Below are positions 61,201-61,305 of a stretch of DNA of 61,305 nucleotides, one piece after another. The stretch covers positions 1,272,323 through 1,333,627 of the forward strand of contig KN834755.1 in the NCBI GenBank assembly GCA_000827265.1, given 5' to 3'. The DNA is from Collybiopsis luxurians FD-317 M1 (Eukaryota > Basidiomycota > Agaricomycetes > Agaricales > Omphalotaceae). The position numbers were made by a program, and so were the translations under genes. The notes under the pieces are model-generated. The model had not been told where the DNA came from. It did not search any database and saw only the letters and a program-made list of their open reading frames with translations. The stretch's first letter is position 1. Every line of letters begins with the position of its first letter.

Positions 61201-61305
61201 GAAAGAGAATTGTATCTGGCTCTGGTGATGAGACAGTCAGGATCTGGAATGCAGAGACTGGAACTCCCATTGGGGAGCCTCTTCAAGGCCACACTGATTG
61301 GGTGC
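58249..61305 (+). CDS. NLR gene 3: NACHT-WD40 protein, 3' end outside window
   Basis: Exons 58249-58656, 58724-58854, 58917-59076, 59135-59182 and from 59232 match gene 2 exon for exon. The reading frame from 59232 is open to the window end, and contains Walker A GMAGTGKST, Walker B VIVIDALDE and the NACHT winged-helix-like region, then WD40 repeats from about 61060. A 57-base segment at 60762-60818 begins GTATGG and ends TTTTCAG, like the obligatory 55-base intron of gene 2. Here it is open and a multiple of three, so splicing or retention both keep frame. The N-terminal exon is 7 codons longer than in gene 2 and starts MPLFKKFKKWFRG (basic). Role as for gene 2. Confidence 0.88.

Overview
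The window comes from a filamentous basidiomycete, almost certainly an agaricomycete. The evidence is spliced genes with short introns (about 45-75 bases, GTRNGT...YAG), NACHT-WD40 STAND proteins of the HET-E/HET-D type, a Ty3/gypsy element with typical agaricomycete Pol motifs, a fragment of a KDZ (Kyakuja-Dileera-Zisupton) CxC2 transposase domain, and a LINE with the fungal C-terminal zinc knuckle. The species cannot be named from the sequence. There is one assembly gap (692 Ns, 19017-19708).

The backbone is a cluster of three paralogous NLR-like genes, all on the + strand: the 3' end of gene 1 (1-1623), complete gene 2 (27207-32239, 8 coding exons, about 1543 aa) and the 5' part of gene 3 (58249 to the window end). 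Each complete N-terminus has a basic start, a helical region reminiscent of HeLo/MLKL-type four-helix bundles, and a NACHT NTPase. These are followed by long 43-residue WD40 repeats and a conserved C-terminal tail encoded by a micro-exon plus a last exon. Genes 2 and 3 share TATA-containing promoters and a 5'-UTR intron.

The genes sit in a segmental duplication. A block of an unidentified decayed gene plus two decayed minus-strand genes (possibly acyltransferase-like) lies upstream of gene 2 (copy A, 18247-26500) and again upstream of gene 3 (copy B, 50470-57700). Older CpG-depleted copies lie at 39.0-44.7 kb and 4.8-5.9 kb. The region has grown by repeated duplication followed by decay.

The space between is filled by mobile DNA:
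- a degenerate Ty3/gypsy element on the minus strand (about 6.95-14.8 kb);
- a KDZ CxC2 fragment (15.1-15.8 kb) and a tRNA-like SINE candidate (16.3 kb);
- a TIR element inserted into copy A (18544-20106), with its empty site preserved in copy B;
- a hairpin MITE flanked by TA (26520-26758);
- a 1.07-kb MULE-like element with 97-bp TIRs and a 9-bp target duplication (40272-41340);
- a 5'-truncated LINE (44.66-45.65 kb);
- two clusters of GTTTAAC hairpin repeats (3.84-4.69 and 35.73-36.6 kb).

The stretch 46.5-50.2 kb is different. It holds a multi-exon gene ending in two C2H2 zinc fingers, and a 7-exon, 247-aa gene enclosed by inverted arrays of CACTCACACTC motifs (48575-50165). The latter may be an undescribed gene-carrying TIR element.

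Functionally, the NLRs are expected to act in non-self recognition or programmed cell death, with the WD40 arrays as the rapidly changing recognition surface. The surrounding repeats provide the substrate for duplication.
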